A stretch of DNA of 64,000 nt from Clostridia bacterium UC5.1-1C12 (GCA_001305055.1 BBZX01000008.1:62001-126000); one strand, 5' to 3'. Positions 27,172 to 37,380 are shown, numbered from the stretch's first letter. Made by a program: numbers and translations. The notes: generated by a model from the sequence alone, not told the origin.

Positions 27172-28563
27172 ATGAAAAAATTTATGACAAAATATTTTGG
27201 TGACCGGCATTTCTACAAAGAAGTGCTGATTATCGCTGTTCCCTTAATGCTGCAAAGCCTGATTACCACATCGATCAATCTGGTGGATAATCTGATGGTG
27301 GGGCAGCTGGGGGATGCGGCCATCGGCGGAGTCGCGGCGGTTAACCGATTCTATATGATTGGTATGTTTGGTACCAATGGGATGATTACCGCGGCGGGTA
27401 TTTTCATCGCTCAGTTTTTCGGTGCGCGGGATAAGGATCATATGCAGCAGTCTTTCCGTTTTTCCATTCTTTCAGCTTATGCGATTACTTTGCCGATCTT
27501 CATGCTTGCCTACCTGTTTCCTGAACAGATCGTCGGCTTCTTTACGAATGAACCGGAAGTAATCGCATTGGGGATTGCTTATGTGAAAATGGCCTGTTTC
27601 TCTTTTCTGCCGACCGGGCTGTCGCTGGCGATTACCGGCGCGCTGCGGTCAGTCGGTGAATCAAGGCTGCCGCTTTATGTCAGCATCGTGACCGTATTTA
27701 CGAATACCTTTTTGAATTACTGTCTGATTTTTGGTAATTTTGGCTTTCCGATGCTGGGGGTTGTGGGAGCGGCCATTGCGACATTGATCGCCCGTTTAGT
27801 TGAAATGTCATTATTGCTGTTGATCGTCTATCATTTTGATTTTGATTTCACGACTAAAATCAAAGAGCTGTTTCATATCAGCGGTGCTTTGGCGAAACGC
27901 ATTGCAATCAAGGCAGCGCCGCTTGCATTAAATGAAGTGCTTTGGGCATCCGGAATGGCTACGATCTTTAAGCTATACGGCACGCGAGGCCCTGAGGTAC
28001 TGTCAGGCTATTCTGTGGCCAATACGACCACCGATTTGTTTTTTACCCTTTTTCAAGGCATGGCAATCGCTACAACCGTCATGGTATCGCAGCGGCTGGG
28101 GGCAAATAAGCTCAAGGAAGCAAGAGTCAACGGCTACAAGATGGTCGGCACCGCTACCTCAATTGCTTTGGCAGTCAGCGTCCTGATGTTTGGTTCAGCG
28201 TTTTTAGTGCCTAAGCTTTACTCAATCAGTGAAGAAGCGCTCAATGTGGCCCGCATGCAGATAATCATACAATCTTTCTGTTTCTGGATCTATACGATGA
28301 ACTGTCAAAATTACTTTATCTTAAGAGCCGGCGGCGATACGAAAAACACCTTGATTACAGACAGCTGTTTTATGTGGCTCGTGAATATCCCTTTATTGGC
28401 AATTCTGGCCTATTTCACAAATCTTAATATCTTCTGGATGTATCTGATTGGCCAGTCAACGGATCTGCTGAAGCTATGCGTATCGACCCATCTGGTGCGG
28501 AAGGAAAAATGGGTTGTTAACCTGGCTCAGCATCCGGAAGCGGAAGTTATTTCATCGACTTAA
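27172..28563 (+). CDS. MATE family efflux transporter
   Basis: 463 residues, twelve hydrophobic helices in two related halves. The N-terminus reads FYKEVLIIAVPLMLQSLITT then NLVDNLMVGQLGDAAIGGVA, the MATE signature. It exports drugs or metabolites in exchange for Na+ or H+. ATG 27172 has GAGGTGG upstream; an in-frame start farther upstream lacks an RBS. Frame intact. Single gene. Confidence 0.88.
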   Translation: MKKFMTKYFGDRHFYKEVLIIAVPLMLQSLITTSINLVDNLMVGQLGDAAIGGVAAVNRFYMIGMFGTNGMITAAGIFIAQFFGARDKDHMQQSFRFSILSAYAITLPIFMLAYLFPEQIVGFFTNEPEVIALGIAYVKMACFSFLPTGLSLAITGALRSVGESRLPLYVSIVTVFTNTFLNYCLIFGNFGFPMLGVVGAAIATLIARLVEMSLLLLIVYHFDFDFTTKIKELFHISGALAKRIAIKAAPLALNEVLWASGMATIFKLYGTRGPEVLSGYSVANTTTDLFFTLFQGMAIATTVMVSQRLGANKLKEARVNGYKMVGTATSIALAVSVLMFGSAFLVPKLYSISEEALNVARMQIIIQSFCFWIYTMNCQNYFILRAGGDTKNTLITDSCFMWLVNIPLLAILAYFTNLNIFWMYLIGQSTDLLKLCVSTHLVRKEKWVVNLAQHPEAEVISST

Positions 28564-28581
28564 AGAAAATTTAAAAAGCTC

Positions 28582-28610
28582 TTGAAACAAAACATGGACT
28601 ATGCTATTAT
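28582..28610 (+). promoter_or_regulatory. Promoter of tRNA-Asn
   Basis: TTGAAA, 17 bases, TATTAT, ending 13 bases before the tRNA. Confidence 0.55.
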
Positions 28611-28623
28611 AATTAAGCAAGTT

Positions 28624-28699
28624 GCCTAAATAGCTCAGTAGGTAGAGCATTCGGCTGTTAACCGAACGGTCACAGGTTCGAGTCCTGTTTTAGGCGCCA
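28624..28699 (+). tRNA. tRNA-Asn (anticodon GUU)
   Basis: 76 bases with encoded CCA. Acceptor GCCTAAA/TTTAGGC, anticodon arm TTCGG-CTGTTAA-CCGAA, T loop GGTTCGAGTCC, discriminator G as expected for Asn. Confidence 0.93.
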
Positions 28700-28710
28700 T
28701 GTAAAGAAAT

Positions 28711-28746
28711 ATCGGATTTCTAAGTGATTAGAAGTCCGATTTTTTA
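28711..28746 (+). terminator. Rho-independent terminator of tRNA-Asn
   Basis: ATCGGATTTCTAA-GTGA-TTAGAAGTCCGAT, followed by six T's. Confidence 0.85.
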
Positions 28747-28813
28747 TAAAAAATCTGCTCCCTCATGGAATGACAAGGGAGCTTTTATTAACGAAATATT
28801 CTTTATTAAATGT

Positions 28814-30326
28814 TTAATCAATATGTACTTCACTGGCCGCATGGTTTGCCTGCCGGATTTTTGCCCACTGTTCAAATTCATCAACAGGAAGGGGTTTAGA
28901 ATATACATATCCCTGTATGAAATCACAGTGAAGCTGCTTTAGATAATCTGCCTGCTGAATGTCTTCAATACCTTCCGCAACAATATCAACATGAAGTTTT
29001 TTGCGAGATCAATCAGACAGCCGATGACATCTTTAGCTTTCTTATTTTCTATATCCAAGAAAAAGATTCGGTCAAGCTTTAAAGCATCAACTTCGAATTC
29101 TTTTAATAAACCTAAGGAAGAATATCCTGAACCAAAATCATCCAAAGAGCATTTGAAACCAAGCTCATGCATCTTTAAGATACCGTTTTTGACAATATGT
29201 ATTTGATCATGATTCAAAAAATAGATTCTGTTAACTCAAATTCCAGAAAATTATGGGGTATTTGATATTTGTCGGCAATTGCGTTAAATGCGTTCAAGAA
29301 ATCAGCGACATCAAAATGCTGTCTGGACAGATTAACGGAAATGGGAATCAGCTCTTTCCCCTGAAGAATCCATTTCCTCATTATTATACAAACCTGTTCA
29401 AACATATATAAATCCAATTGACGAATTTTTCCATTGCGTTCAAAAAGCGGCATGAATTCAGCGGGGGAGAGCAGTCCCGCTTGAGGTATTTGCCAGCGTA
29501 TGAGCGCTTCCGCACCGCCAAGCTGATTCGTAGCCAGATTAATTTTAGGCTGCAGATAAACGAGAAAATCATGGTTCTTGATGGCTTCATCAAAAAGCAG
29601 ATTCAATTCCTGTTCACGGTTCATCTGTTTCAAAATCATGACATCATAAAAGGCGAATTCTGCACCTTGATTAAATTTACAGGCGGCATGGGCTCGGGCC
29701 TGTATGATCTCAACAGGCAGCGCAGGATCGTCAATTACGCAGACCCCGATTTCAAGTTTGATATAAGATTGGATATAAGCGGGCATCATTGATAAGAGGG
29801 TTTTAGTAAGATGATGTAATCTGGCATGAATAAGCGCCTGATTTCCTTCACGAAAGAATAAATAGAATTGATCACCATTAACACGCGCCGCAAATTCATC
29901 ACCGCTGATGGCCTGATTCAAACCATGATTGATTTGTTTCAGTACTTCATTGCCGGTATTTATGCTGAAATTTTCATTGATCAGTCTGAAATTTTGCATA
30001 TGAATGAAAATGACTGCACAGCTGTTTGGCCGAATCGATACTGCCGCATACTTATAAGCCATGGCAAAGCCGGTTTCATTCAGACCGCCGGTCAAAGTAT
30101 CAGTGACCATATATTTCTCAAGCTGTTTTTGGTGTGCGTATTTAAATAGGATACTAAAGATCATTTGGTTAATAAGTATACAGCTAACATAAGCGATCAG
30201 CAGCGTAATGGGTAAGGATTGCCAATTCATAAGATAAATCAACAAAAATAAGGCAGCTGTGAGTAATGTTAAACTGATGATTGAAGTCAATACATATTTT
30301 TGAACCGGTGATTTCCAATTATTCAT
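28814..30326 (-). CDS. GGDEF-EAL protein, probable c-di-GMP phosphodiesterase (two frameshifts)
   Basis: About 504 residues. Two N-terminal membrane helices (residues 10-65). The GGDEF domain starts at VTDTLTGGLNETGF, but its active-site loop reads RVNGDQF, so cyclase activity is unlikely. The EAL domain has GGAEALIRW, FELTES, SLDDFGSGYSSL, ALKLDR and VAEGIED: the metal and catalytic residues are present, so c-di-GMP hydrolysis is likely. Missing bases: a T at 29215 and an A at 28999, both in long runs. RBS GGGAG before ATG 30326. Confidence 0.85.
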
Positions 30327-30404
30327 ATCAACAACTCCCAATTTATACTATCAGCATTATAGCCTTCAAACAAGATTAAATCTGTGTACATAAGCATATA
30401 GTAA

Positions 30405-30433
30405 TTGATTTTCAAGCTGATTAACAGTATAAT
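30405..30433 (+). promoter_or_regulatory. Promoter of the double GntR gene
   Basis: TTGATT, 17-base spacer, TATAAT. The spacing from the -10 box to the ATG is only 27 bases, so the leader is short. Confidence 0.7.
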
Positions 30434-30460
30434 GACAGACTGAAAGAGGGGATGACAGCA

Positions 30461-31926
30461 ATGCATGAAAAGCAGACACTGCATGCTTATGTATATCATC
30501 ATCTGCGTGAACAAATCATATCCGGACAGCGTCCTTATGGAACGAAGCTGCCTTCAATGAACCGGTTATGTGAATTTTATCATGTTGGCATCCGCACGGT
30601 CCGCGATGTTTTAAGCCGTTTAAAAAGTGAAGGGTATATAGTCAGTGAGGAACGCAAGGCTGCGGTTGTGAACTATCGTCTAAACGATCCACAACATCTG
30701 GAAACCGCCGTGCATACCATTTTGGCTAATCAGGATAATATTCGTGAGGTTTATCAGACACTGACCGTTGTGATACCGCGGCTGCTGGCTTTTTCGGTGC
30801 AGTTTTATGATGATGAAGATTTAAAAGCGCTGATATACAAAGTGTCAAGGCTGAAAAATAAATCTATAGAGGCACGCACTCAGATATGTTCGCATGAGTT
30901 CTATCGGCTGCTGGATTGTTCGCATAATCTTTTATTGCGTGATTTATTTGCCAGCTTGGAAGTATTTACTTATATTACTTTTTTCGGAATCAGCCGCATT
31001 TTATAGATTATATTCTTAAGCATAACGCATTTCATAATATTGGTTGGGTATTAGCGCCGATTGCAAAGAAGGATCAGGCAGCGATCATCGAGCGCAGTCA
31101 AACGATGTTTGATTCGGTGGCTGCCGCTATTAATGACTCGCTGATAGAGTTAAAGATTGAAAATGACGAAAATCAAGGTCAGACTAAGCTCTATCAATGG
31201 TCTGCCAACCGCGGCCGTGATCAGTATTATACAAGCATCGTTCGTGATTTGATTGATAAGATCGGCATCGGCTATTATGAGGAAGATAAATATCTGCCGC
31301 CTCAGGCTGAGTTGGCCCAGCTCTATGGTGTTTCGGTTGCCACGATCCGCAGTGCCTTAAAAGTGCTCAATGAATTGGGATTTGCGAAAACGATGAATGC
31401 GAAGGGAACTAAGGTGATTCTTCAAAATACGGCAGATACTTATCGCTGTATGCAGCATCATACCTATCGCCGCGACACTCTGATTTATCTGAGCGGTCTG
31501 CAGCTTATGACAATCTTGATTAAACCGGCGGCCAGACTCGCATGGGATCAGATTGACGCGAAGACAAAGGAAGAATTGAATCAGCAAGTGAAGCAGGGTT
31601 CGGCAATACCCTTGGCTTTAATTAGCGAATGTATCATTGCCCATCAGCCGCTGCAGCCTTTAAAAGAAATATTGCGGCAGGTGAGTCAGCTTCTGCATTG
31701 GGGTTATTATTATTCATTCTTCACTCATGGCCCGGCAAGCGAGCAGACACTCACTTCACGAAGCCTGTTGGCGATTGAGGCGCTGCAGGAACAGGACGCC
31801 CAGCGATTTGCTGAAACATTGGCGGATTGTTACTGTCATATCCTCGATTATGTGCGCAATGCTCTTGTTAAATGCGGATTACCGGCTGCCGCGGCACTGA
31901 TTACGCCTGATTGCAGCTTTTACTAA
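30461..31926 (+). CDS. Double-headed GntR-type regulator (frameshifted)
   Basis: About 488 residues. Two GntR winged helices occur in one chain: residues 5-70 (GTKLPSMNRLCEFYHVGIRT then VRDVLSRLKSEG) and about 250-315 (YLPPQAELAQLYGVSVATIR then SALKVLNELG). Each is followed by a helical domain of about 170 residues. A missing T near 31000 (four, five expected) would otherwise make two proteins; read through, FIDYILKHNAFHNIGWVLAP continues the helical domain. Two DNA-binding heads in one GntR protein are unusual. Ligand and targets are unknown. Confidence 0.72.
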
Positions 31927-31934
31927 GATAGAAA

Positions 31935-31964
31935 AAAACGTTCTGCGCTTAGAACGTTTTATTT
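31935..31964. terminator. Bidirectional terminator between convergent genes
   Basis: AAAACGTTCT / AGAACGTTTT, with A's before and T's after. It lies between the GntR gene and mupG. Confidence 0.85.
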
Positions 31965-32999
31965 TACAAACATGATTTGACTGCCGTTTTTAATACAATC
32001 AAGCAAAGCCATATAATCTTCATGAAGCTCACCGATTACATTAACGCGATCATCCTGCGGATAGTCATCAACAGGGATCATGATTTCACCGGAATACCGC
32101 TGGTAACGTTCATTATCCATAACAATGGACCCGCTTTTGCGGTAAATACAGTTATCCGGCTTAATTTTTTCACCGGCAGCAGCATAGCCTCGTGATTCCG
32201 CAAGTCTTTTTAATCCCTTAGGACTGTCTGAGCGGATGGTGAACGGCTGATCGTAATATTGTTCATAGCCATGATGCAGATGGCAAGGCAATGTAATGAT
32301 ACCCTCGCTGTTAAATTTGGAAATCCGCTCAAAGCTTATCGGATCAATCAGCGAATCACCGACTAAAATATTTTCAATGCCATGATTTAAACATAGATCA
32401 AGGTAATTTACATAAGGATTTTGATGCCGGTGCTTTTCAATTGTCACCAAGCCCTCATACAGCGGGCCACGCAGCACTTCATTCCCATTGATAAAGGCCG
32501 TGATCTTGGCGTGATGTGCCAGCAGCATCGCATTCATGGCATCAAAGGTTTCATCATCAAGACCGGTTTCCGGGCGCGGATAGAAATTATGAATAAAGAG
32601 AATATCCGGGTTGACTGCCAGCAATTCTTCACATTCTTTTTCATTAATCGTAGAAGCATTCAGACAGATAGCCGTTGTTTGAGCCAGCTCTTTACATTCT
32701 TCAAAGCTGAAGCCATAATCAATTCTCAAAGCATTGATGCCAAAGTCGTTCTTAAACTGAAGGATATCGGTATAGTTAAACATTTCCAAAGTTTTTCTGG
32801 AAACATCGCAGACAATCTGAAAGCCCATTTTTTTAAGTGCTTTCAGCATATATTCAACATCATCAAAATAGGTCTCATTCATTTCCTCCGCAATATGCAA
32901 AGAGGTAAAAACAAGAGAACCCTCCTGTGCATAAGAGGGAAGTCTTGTTTCAATTTCTTTAAATGTTGAACAATAAACAGAGAAACCAAGCTTAGACAT
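31959..32999 (-). CDS. mupG: 6-phospho-N-acetylmuramidase (MupG, DUF871)
   Basis: 346 residues. TIM-barrel DUF871/MupG protein with LRIDYGFSFEEC, HNFYPRPETGLD and GDSLIDP; C-terminal cyclophilin-like domain after about residue 240. MupG hydrolyses MurNAc 6-phosphate-GlcNAc disaccharide inside the cell. Last gene of the murQ-murP-mupG run, 21 bases after murP. The order suggests the PTS takes up MurNAc-GlcNAc as well as MurNAc. Frame intact. Confidence 0.88.
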   Translation of the reverse strand: MSKLGFSVYCSTFKEIETRLPSYAQEGSLVFTSLHIAEEMNETYFDDVEYMLKALKKMGFQIVCDVSRKTLEMFNYTDILQFKNDFGINALRIDYGFSFEECKELAQTTAICLNASTINEKECEELLAVNPDILFIHNFYPRPETGLDDETFDAMNAMLLAHHAKITAFINGNEVLRGPLYEGLVTIEKHRHQNPYVNYLDLCLNHGIENILVGDSLIDPISFERISKFNSEGIITLPCHLHHGYEQYYDQPFTIRSDSPKGLKRLAESRGYAAAGEKIKPDNCIYRKSGSIVMDNERYQRYSGEIMIPVDDYPQDDRVNVIGELHEDYMALLDCIKNGSQIMFVK

Positions 33000-33020
33000 T
33001 TATAACATCTTCATCCTTAA

Positions 33021-34411
33021 TCACAATTTAGTAATACAGAAGCCTGCGATATAGGAGATTACTAAACCGATAAAGAAATTCATCATGCCTGAAGTCCCCT
33101 GCATCAGCGGAATAGCAACTAAACCGCTTGGACCCCATGCGTTAGCCATTACTTGGGTCAGCATTACATAAGCACCGCCAAAGCCGGCACCCAAGCCAGC
33201 CGTGATAAATGGTTTGCCCATCGGTAATGTAACACCATAAATCAATGGCTCACCAACGCCTAAGAAGCCAGCTGGCAGCGCACCGGTGATAACACCTTGT
33301 AACCGTCTGTTTTTTACTTTTTTAGCAACTAAGTAAATCGCGATAGCAGCCCCAACCTGACCTGCGCCGGCCATTGCCAGAACCGGGAATAAAGAGACAC
33401 CGCCAAAGGTTTCCAGCTGTACTGCATAAATCGGAATTAAACCATGGTGTAAACCAAGCAATACCATTGGCAGGAATAAAGCCGACAGGACAAAGCCGCT
33501 GATTACTCGAATGACTGGGTTTGTGGAATTAATGATAATAGTTAATACAGAGACTAAGCCATCACTGATGAACCCGGCAATCGGCATAATGATGAAGATA
33601 AATAAGAGACCGCCGATCAATAAACTGGTAAATGGCGTAACGATCAGATCTAAAACATCAGGTACGCGTTTACGGATATTCTTTTCAATTTTAGAAAGTA
33701 CCCAGACACCAAAGATTACACCGATGATACCGCCTTTACCAGTTGTCAGGATTGATTCAAGAGGTACCGTTTCATTATATAAACCGATCATTTTTGAGAT
33801 TTCAACAATATTGCCGCCAATGCTGATAGCACCGATCATACCGCCCAAAGCCGGTGTAGCGCCGAATACTTCAGCTGAACGAATACCAGTATAGATTGCG
33901 AAATAGCTTAAGAATGCACCGCCTGTCAGACTGAACAGCAATTGAATCATGGTCCATGCCTGTCCGGCAATAACTCCATCGCTCATTAATTGACCGATCA
34001 AAGAACCAAAACCATTAAATAAGCCGGCTGCGATAACAGCAGGAATCAATGGAATAAAGATTTCGGCAATCAGCTTCATGCCTTCTTTTAATTTGCTTTG
34101 TTTCTGCTGATTTTTGATTTCAGCCTTGTTTTCCTGCCAGTCTGTCGATACTGCATCTCTTGGCAAACCTAATTCTTCAACACAGATATCGGTTACTTTT
34201 TTAGCCTTGCCTGGCCCTAATATAATCTGATAATAATCACCCTCATTGACAAGTCCTAAAACACCTTCAAGCGCTTTAATTTGATCCTTATCAACAAGCT
34301 CTGTATTTTGCAAGTCACACGCAGGCGTGTCATGCAGTTAGCCGCCTTTACAACATTTTCTTTACCGCCAAGTAATGATACGATCTGCTTGGCTAATTCA
34401 AGATTGGTCAT
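33021..34411 (-). CDS. murP: PTS MurNAc-type transporter, EIIBC (frameshifted)
   Basis: About 463 residues. EIIB domain: NLELAKQIVSLLGGKENVVK, phosphorylated Cys in AANCMTRLRVTC. After a linker (about residue 105) the EIIC domain has ten or so helices, with FLGVGEPLIYGVTLP as the GxxEP sugar-site loop. A missing A at 34310 splits EIIB. Neighbours murQ and mupG indicate MurNAc or MurNAc-GlcNAc as substrate. There is no EIIA domain, as in known MurP, so it borrows EIIA from the glucose PTS. ATG lies two bases beyond the murQ stop. Confidence 0.85.
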
Positions 34412-34412
34412 G

Positions 34413-35316
34413 TTAATCCTCCTTTGTATCCATGATTTCCTGAATACGTCCCTTTGCTTTGCATAAAGCTTTTTCAGCACTGTCCTTATCACAATCAAGC
34501 AACACCATGACAATTGCTGTTTTCACTGATCCATCGGCTTTTTCCAGGGTTGCCTGTGCAGTTTCTTGACTGCAGTCAGTTACCGAGCATATGATGTTTA
34601 TGCCTCTGGTAATCAGCTTCTGGTTTGACATTTTCACATCTACCATATAATTGTTGTAAACTTTACCGATGCGGATCATGCTGATGGTTGAAATCATATT
34701 CAGCACCAGCTTGGTTGCAGTACCGGCTTTTAACCGGGTAGAACCGGTTAAACTTCAGGCCCGGGTTCAACAACAATCGTATGCTCACACATCGCTTCGA
34801 TTTCACTGCTGCGGTTACAAACCAGACCGCAGGTGAAGGCGTTGATGCTTGCCGCGTATTCAAGACCGCCGATGACATAAGGTGTGCGTCCGCTTGCCGC
34901 TACACCGATTACGACATCTTTTTCATTCAGGCCGATCTTTTTCAAGTCATCAACAGCAAATTGCTTTGAATCCTCCGCGCCTTCTACTGCTTTCACAAAT
35001 GCATTGTCGCCGCCGGCAATCAGACCGACCACCGTGTTATAATCAACCCCAAAGTCGGCGGACATTCAACTGCGTCCAAGAGACCCAGCCGACCGCTTGT
35101 ACCTGCGCCGATATAAATGATTCGGCCGCCTTTTTCAAGGGCATCACTGGTTATCGTTATCACCTTTTCAATCATGTCAATCTGACTTTCAATACATTTT
35201 ACAGCATTGTAGTCTTCTTGATTCATCGTTGTGATGGCCTCACGAATACTCATGGCACTTAGGTGAACGGTGTTGGGATTCACCTGCTCAGTTGTCATTT
35301 TACTTAAATCTATCAT
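34413..35316 (-). CDS. murQ: N-acetylmuramic acid 6-phosphate etherase (two frameshifts)
   Basis: About 300 residues, normal length. SIS-fold enzyme with [40 protein letters not shown] and, after the second shift, [20 protein letters not shown]. It converts MurNAc 6-phosphate to GlcNAc 6-phosphate and D-lactate. The C-terminal helical domain ([17 protein letters not shown]) is present. Frameshifts: a missing T near 35076 and another near 34752. RBS GGAGG; a cre site lies 29 bases upstream. Confidence 0.92.
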
Positions 35317-35344
35317 TGAATTACCTCCATGACTACACAATAAA

Positions 35345-35358
35345 CAAAAGCGCTTTCA
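35345..35358 (-). promoter_or_regulatory. cre-like site (CcpA) before murQ
   Basis: On the minus strand TGAAAGCGCTTTTG, 12 of 14 matches to the consensus TGWAARCGYTWNCW. It would place the MurNAc operon under carbon catabolite repression. Confidence 0.6.
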
Positions 35359-35382
35359 TTTGCAATAGTTTAAAAATAATGT

Positions 35383-35395
35383 GAAACATTGTTTC
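35383..35395. promoter_or_regulatory. GAAAC-ATT-GTTTC dyad, possible RpiR site
   Basis: Five-base perfect arms between the RpiR gene and murQ. RpiR-type repressors such as MurR act at such dyads upstream of mur genes. Short, so only suggestive. Confidence 0.4.
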
Positions 35396-35451
35396 GTATA
35401 TTGGCATTTTTTTATGCCTATGAATGTCAAAATTTCAATCTCAAGCGAAGA

Positions 35452-35474
35452 AAAAACACCGGCGAACCAGTGTT
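35452..35474 (-). terminator. Terminator of the RpiR gene
   Basis: On the minus strand AACACTGG-TTCG-CCGGTGTT then TTTTTTC, overlapping the stop codon. It separates the regulator from murQ, which must therefore have its own promoter. Confidence 0.8.
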
Positions 35475-36326
35475 ATTCCTCTTCCTTTTTCTCAAGTAAT
35501 TTATTGGTGGCAATAATCTTATCCATGGATTGTGAGTGTACTCTGGCAAGATATGCCTGATAGAGAATATCAACTACGCTCAGCTGTGAAATGCGGCTAG
35601 ATCCGGCGCTGATCCTTAAAGGTGCTTCGATCTGGGGAACATATAAATTATAGTCACTGAGCGAAATCAGCTTGCTGCTGCCATACTTTGTTACCGCCAC
35701 GATAATACCGCCGCGCTGCTTGATATTGCGGGCCATTTCGCTGATTTCCTTCGTTAAGCCAGAGTAGGAGAAAATGATGGCGACTTCACCCTGTTCGATG
35801 TTGGTCGATGAAACAAGCTGTAAGTGAATATCTTCATATAGGATCGTTTTCTTATTGATGCGCTCAAGCTTTGCTGTAAATCCCGGGCAACTAAAAAGCT
35901 GGCGCCGATACCAAACAGATAAACATAGCGGCATGCTGACAGCAGATCAACGATAGTATTCAATTCCTGAAAATCAAGCAGGCTGAAAGTATTTTGAATG
36001 GCATGAATATTTTCATTCAGTGCATTGATAATGATTGTCTGCACATTTTCACCGCTGCTGTTTTGAATGTTTGCCTGTTCCAGCTCTCTGGAAAAATCAA
36101 GGTCATTCAGCAGGGCAAGTTTCAGTTCCTTAAAGCCCTTGAAGCCATTCTTCTTGCAGATACGGACAATCGTAGCCGGTGAACAATAGCATTTTTTAGC
36201 CAAGGTATGAATATCGATCGCCGTAGCTTCACGAGTTTGATTCAACAGGTAAACCAAAACGTCACGCTCACTGGCGGTTGCTTTTTGTTTATAGTAGGTT
36301 TCTAATCGATAAAGGGCTTTTTTCAT
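35473..36326 (-). CDS. RpiR/MurR-type regulator (frameshifted)
   Basis: About 284 residues. N-terminal HTH_6 domain with LAKKCYCSPATIVRICKKNG then FKGFKELKLAL; C-terminal SIS domain from about residue 125 (VYLFGIGASFLVARDLQQK) with IIFSYSGLTKEI. A missing A near 35871 splits the SIS domain. The SIS domain binds a sugar phosphate, presumably MurNAc 6-phosphate given the neighbours, so it would repress the mur genes until substrate arrives. Confidence 0.83.
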
Positions 36327-36342
36327 TCAGCACATCCTCTCA

Positions 36343-37233
36343 CTACATATTATACACTAAAAAGTTCAATGCCGTCTTGATGTCACACATTGTTACTTTC
36401 TGAATGATAGTATTTGATACAGATGCCGTTAGCTTTCTGCAGCGTTCTGCCGGATAATAATAGCTGCTTGGCATTTTTTGAAGCGTTGTATTTTCTTCAT
36501 AATTCACATAATCCGCGGTTTCATTTTCTCTGTCGGGCCATACCCGTTCAATGAATTGGTCAGCGTTATCTTCAAGCGCATAAATTAAATAATCCTTTTT
36601 AAACTGCATGATACCAGCGCTTTCATCAAGACATTCATCAAGCTGAGGGGAGAGCAGCCAGCTGGAACAATGAAAGATCGGTACAATGCCATTAAAGTAA
36701 TGAACCGCTTGCTGATAAGCGTCAGTTATGTCCGCTGTTGTCAGACGTGGTCCGGCTGGCACATGGACATTCAGCAGAACGCTGTTTTTAGGAAGATAAA
36801 TTTCTGCTAACTGTATCTCATTATCAATTGCTTTTGGTTCAAATTCAAGCCTTCCAAGACGTGTGATCTTACCTTCAATCAAACGGTCAAGAAACATCCA
36901 CATCATCGGAAGAATGCCATACACGTTAAAATAGTGATGACAAAGGATTGCCCATTCATACAGATCCTTACAGCCATCAAGACATATAGCCGCTTCTTGA
37001 CTTGTTTTGGCTTTCAGGTAGCGCTGATAGAATAAGTGAGTATAGAATTTTAAATACAGCCGATATTTTAATAATTCATCGAATTGCTCAAAATGCTGAA
37101 ATAAAGCATCTTTATGCATATAAAACAGATGGGTTAAATAGGGTTCGTCTGCCAGTTCAAGCGTGTTCAGCGTCTGCAGCATCACCTCAGTAAAGCCGGC
37201 ATTTTTTAAGTATTCATTTAATGATAATTTCAT
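36343..37233 (-). CDS. GNAT-like acyltransferase domain protein
   Basis: 296 residues. All-helical N-terminal half (about 1-140) and a C-terminal half with LNVHVPAGPRLTTADITDAY and PIFHCSSWLLSPQLDECL, the features I associate with the two-domain GNAT-like family (PF18082/PF18164). The His-Ser-Trp region resembles an acyl-CoA site, but no member's substrate is known to me. ATG 37233 has GAAAGGAAAC. It is preceded by a leader peptide and an intrinsic terminator, so expression is probably attenuated. Confidence 0.6.
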   Translation of the reverse strand: MKLSLNEYLKNAGFTEVMLQTLNTLELADEPYLTHLFYMHKDALFQHFEQFDELLKYRLYLKFYTHLFYQRYLKAKTSQEAAICLDGCKDLYEWAILCHHYFNVYGILPMMWMFLDRLIEGKITRLGRLEFEPKAIDNEIQLAEIYLPKNSVLLNVHVPAGPRLTTADITDAYQQAVHYFNGIVPIFHCSSWLLSPQLDECLDESAGIMQFKKDYLIYALEDNADQFIERVWPDRENETADYVNYEENTTLQKMPSSYYYPAERCRKLTASVSNTIIQKVTMCDIKTALNFLVYNM

Positions 37234-37251
37234 AGTTTCCTTTCTTTCCAT

Positions 37252-37275
37252 CAAAAAAGACCTTCTCAGAAGGTC
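37252..37275 (-). terminator. Terminator inside the leader of the GNAT-like gene
   Basis: On the minus strand GACCTTCT-G-AGAAGGTC followed by six T's, ending 19 bases before the start codon. Upstream, GACGAACAC in the leader ORF (37313-37321) can pair with GTGTTTGTC (37277-37285) up to the edge of this hairpin, so a ribosome on the leader may switch the fold. Confidence 0.7.
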
Positions 37276-37296
37276 AGACAAACACACCGATGGAAT

Positions 37297-37353
37297 TCAT
37301 TGGCAATGATGAGTGTTCGTCATGATTCTGTAGCTTTGCTTCCCATTTTTCAT
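37297..37353 (-). CDS. Putative 18-residue leader peptide
   Basis: MKNGKQSYRIMTNTHHCQ, with a well placed GATGAGGTG site before the ATG. It lies between a promoter (37381-37409) and an intrinsic terminator that precedes the GNAT-like gene. No family similarity is expected for such a peptide. The arrangement promoter, short ORF, terminator, gene is that of a ribosome-controlled attenuator. Confidence 0.5.
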   Translation of the reverse strand: MKNGKQSYRIMTNTHHCQ

Positions 37354-37380
37354 AACGATCACCTCATCTTTCTTGCCTTT

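Noticed and set aside
29900..29950. SGDEF sequence as a functional GGDEF active site
   Set aside because: It lies before the active-site hairpin; the site that aligns with GGDEF is RVNGDQF a few residues later.
29418..30149. Two plus-strand ORFs (124 and 93 codons) in the GGDEF-EAL gene
   Set aside because: They are antisense to recognised GGDEF and EAL motifs.
32421..32969. 182-codon plus-strand ORF inside mupG
   Set aside because: Antisense to an intact, conserved enzyme; composition is not protein-like.
33511..33894. 127-codon plus-strand ORF inside murP
   Set aside because: Shadow of the EIIC membrane helices; no RBS or domain.
35401..35420. GGCAT-TTTTTT-ATGCC small inverted repeat before murQ
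   Set aside because: Five-base arms around a T run are common by chance here, and no function fits its place.
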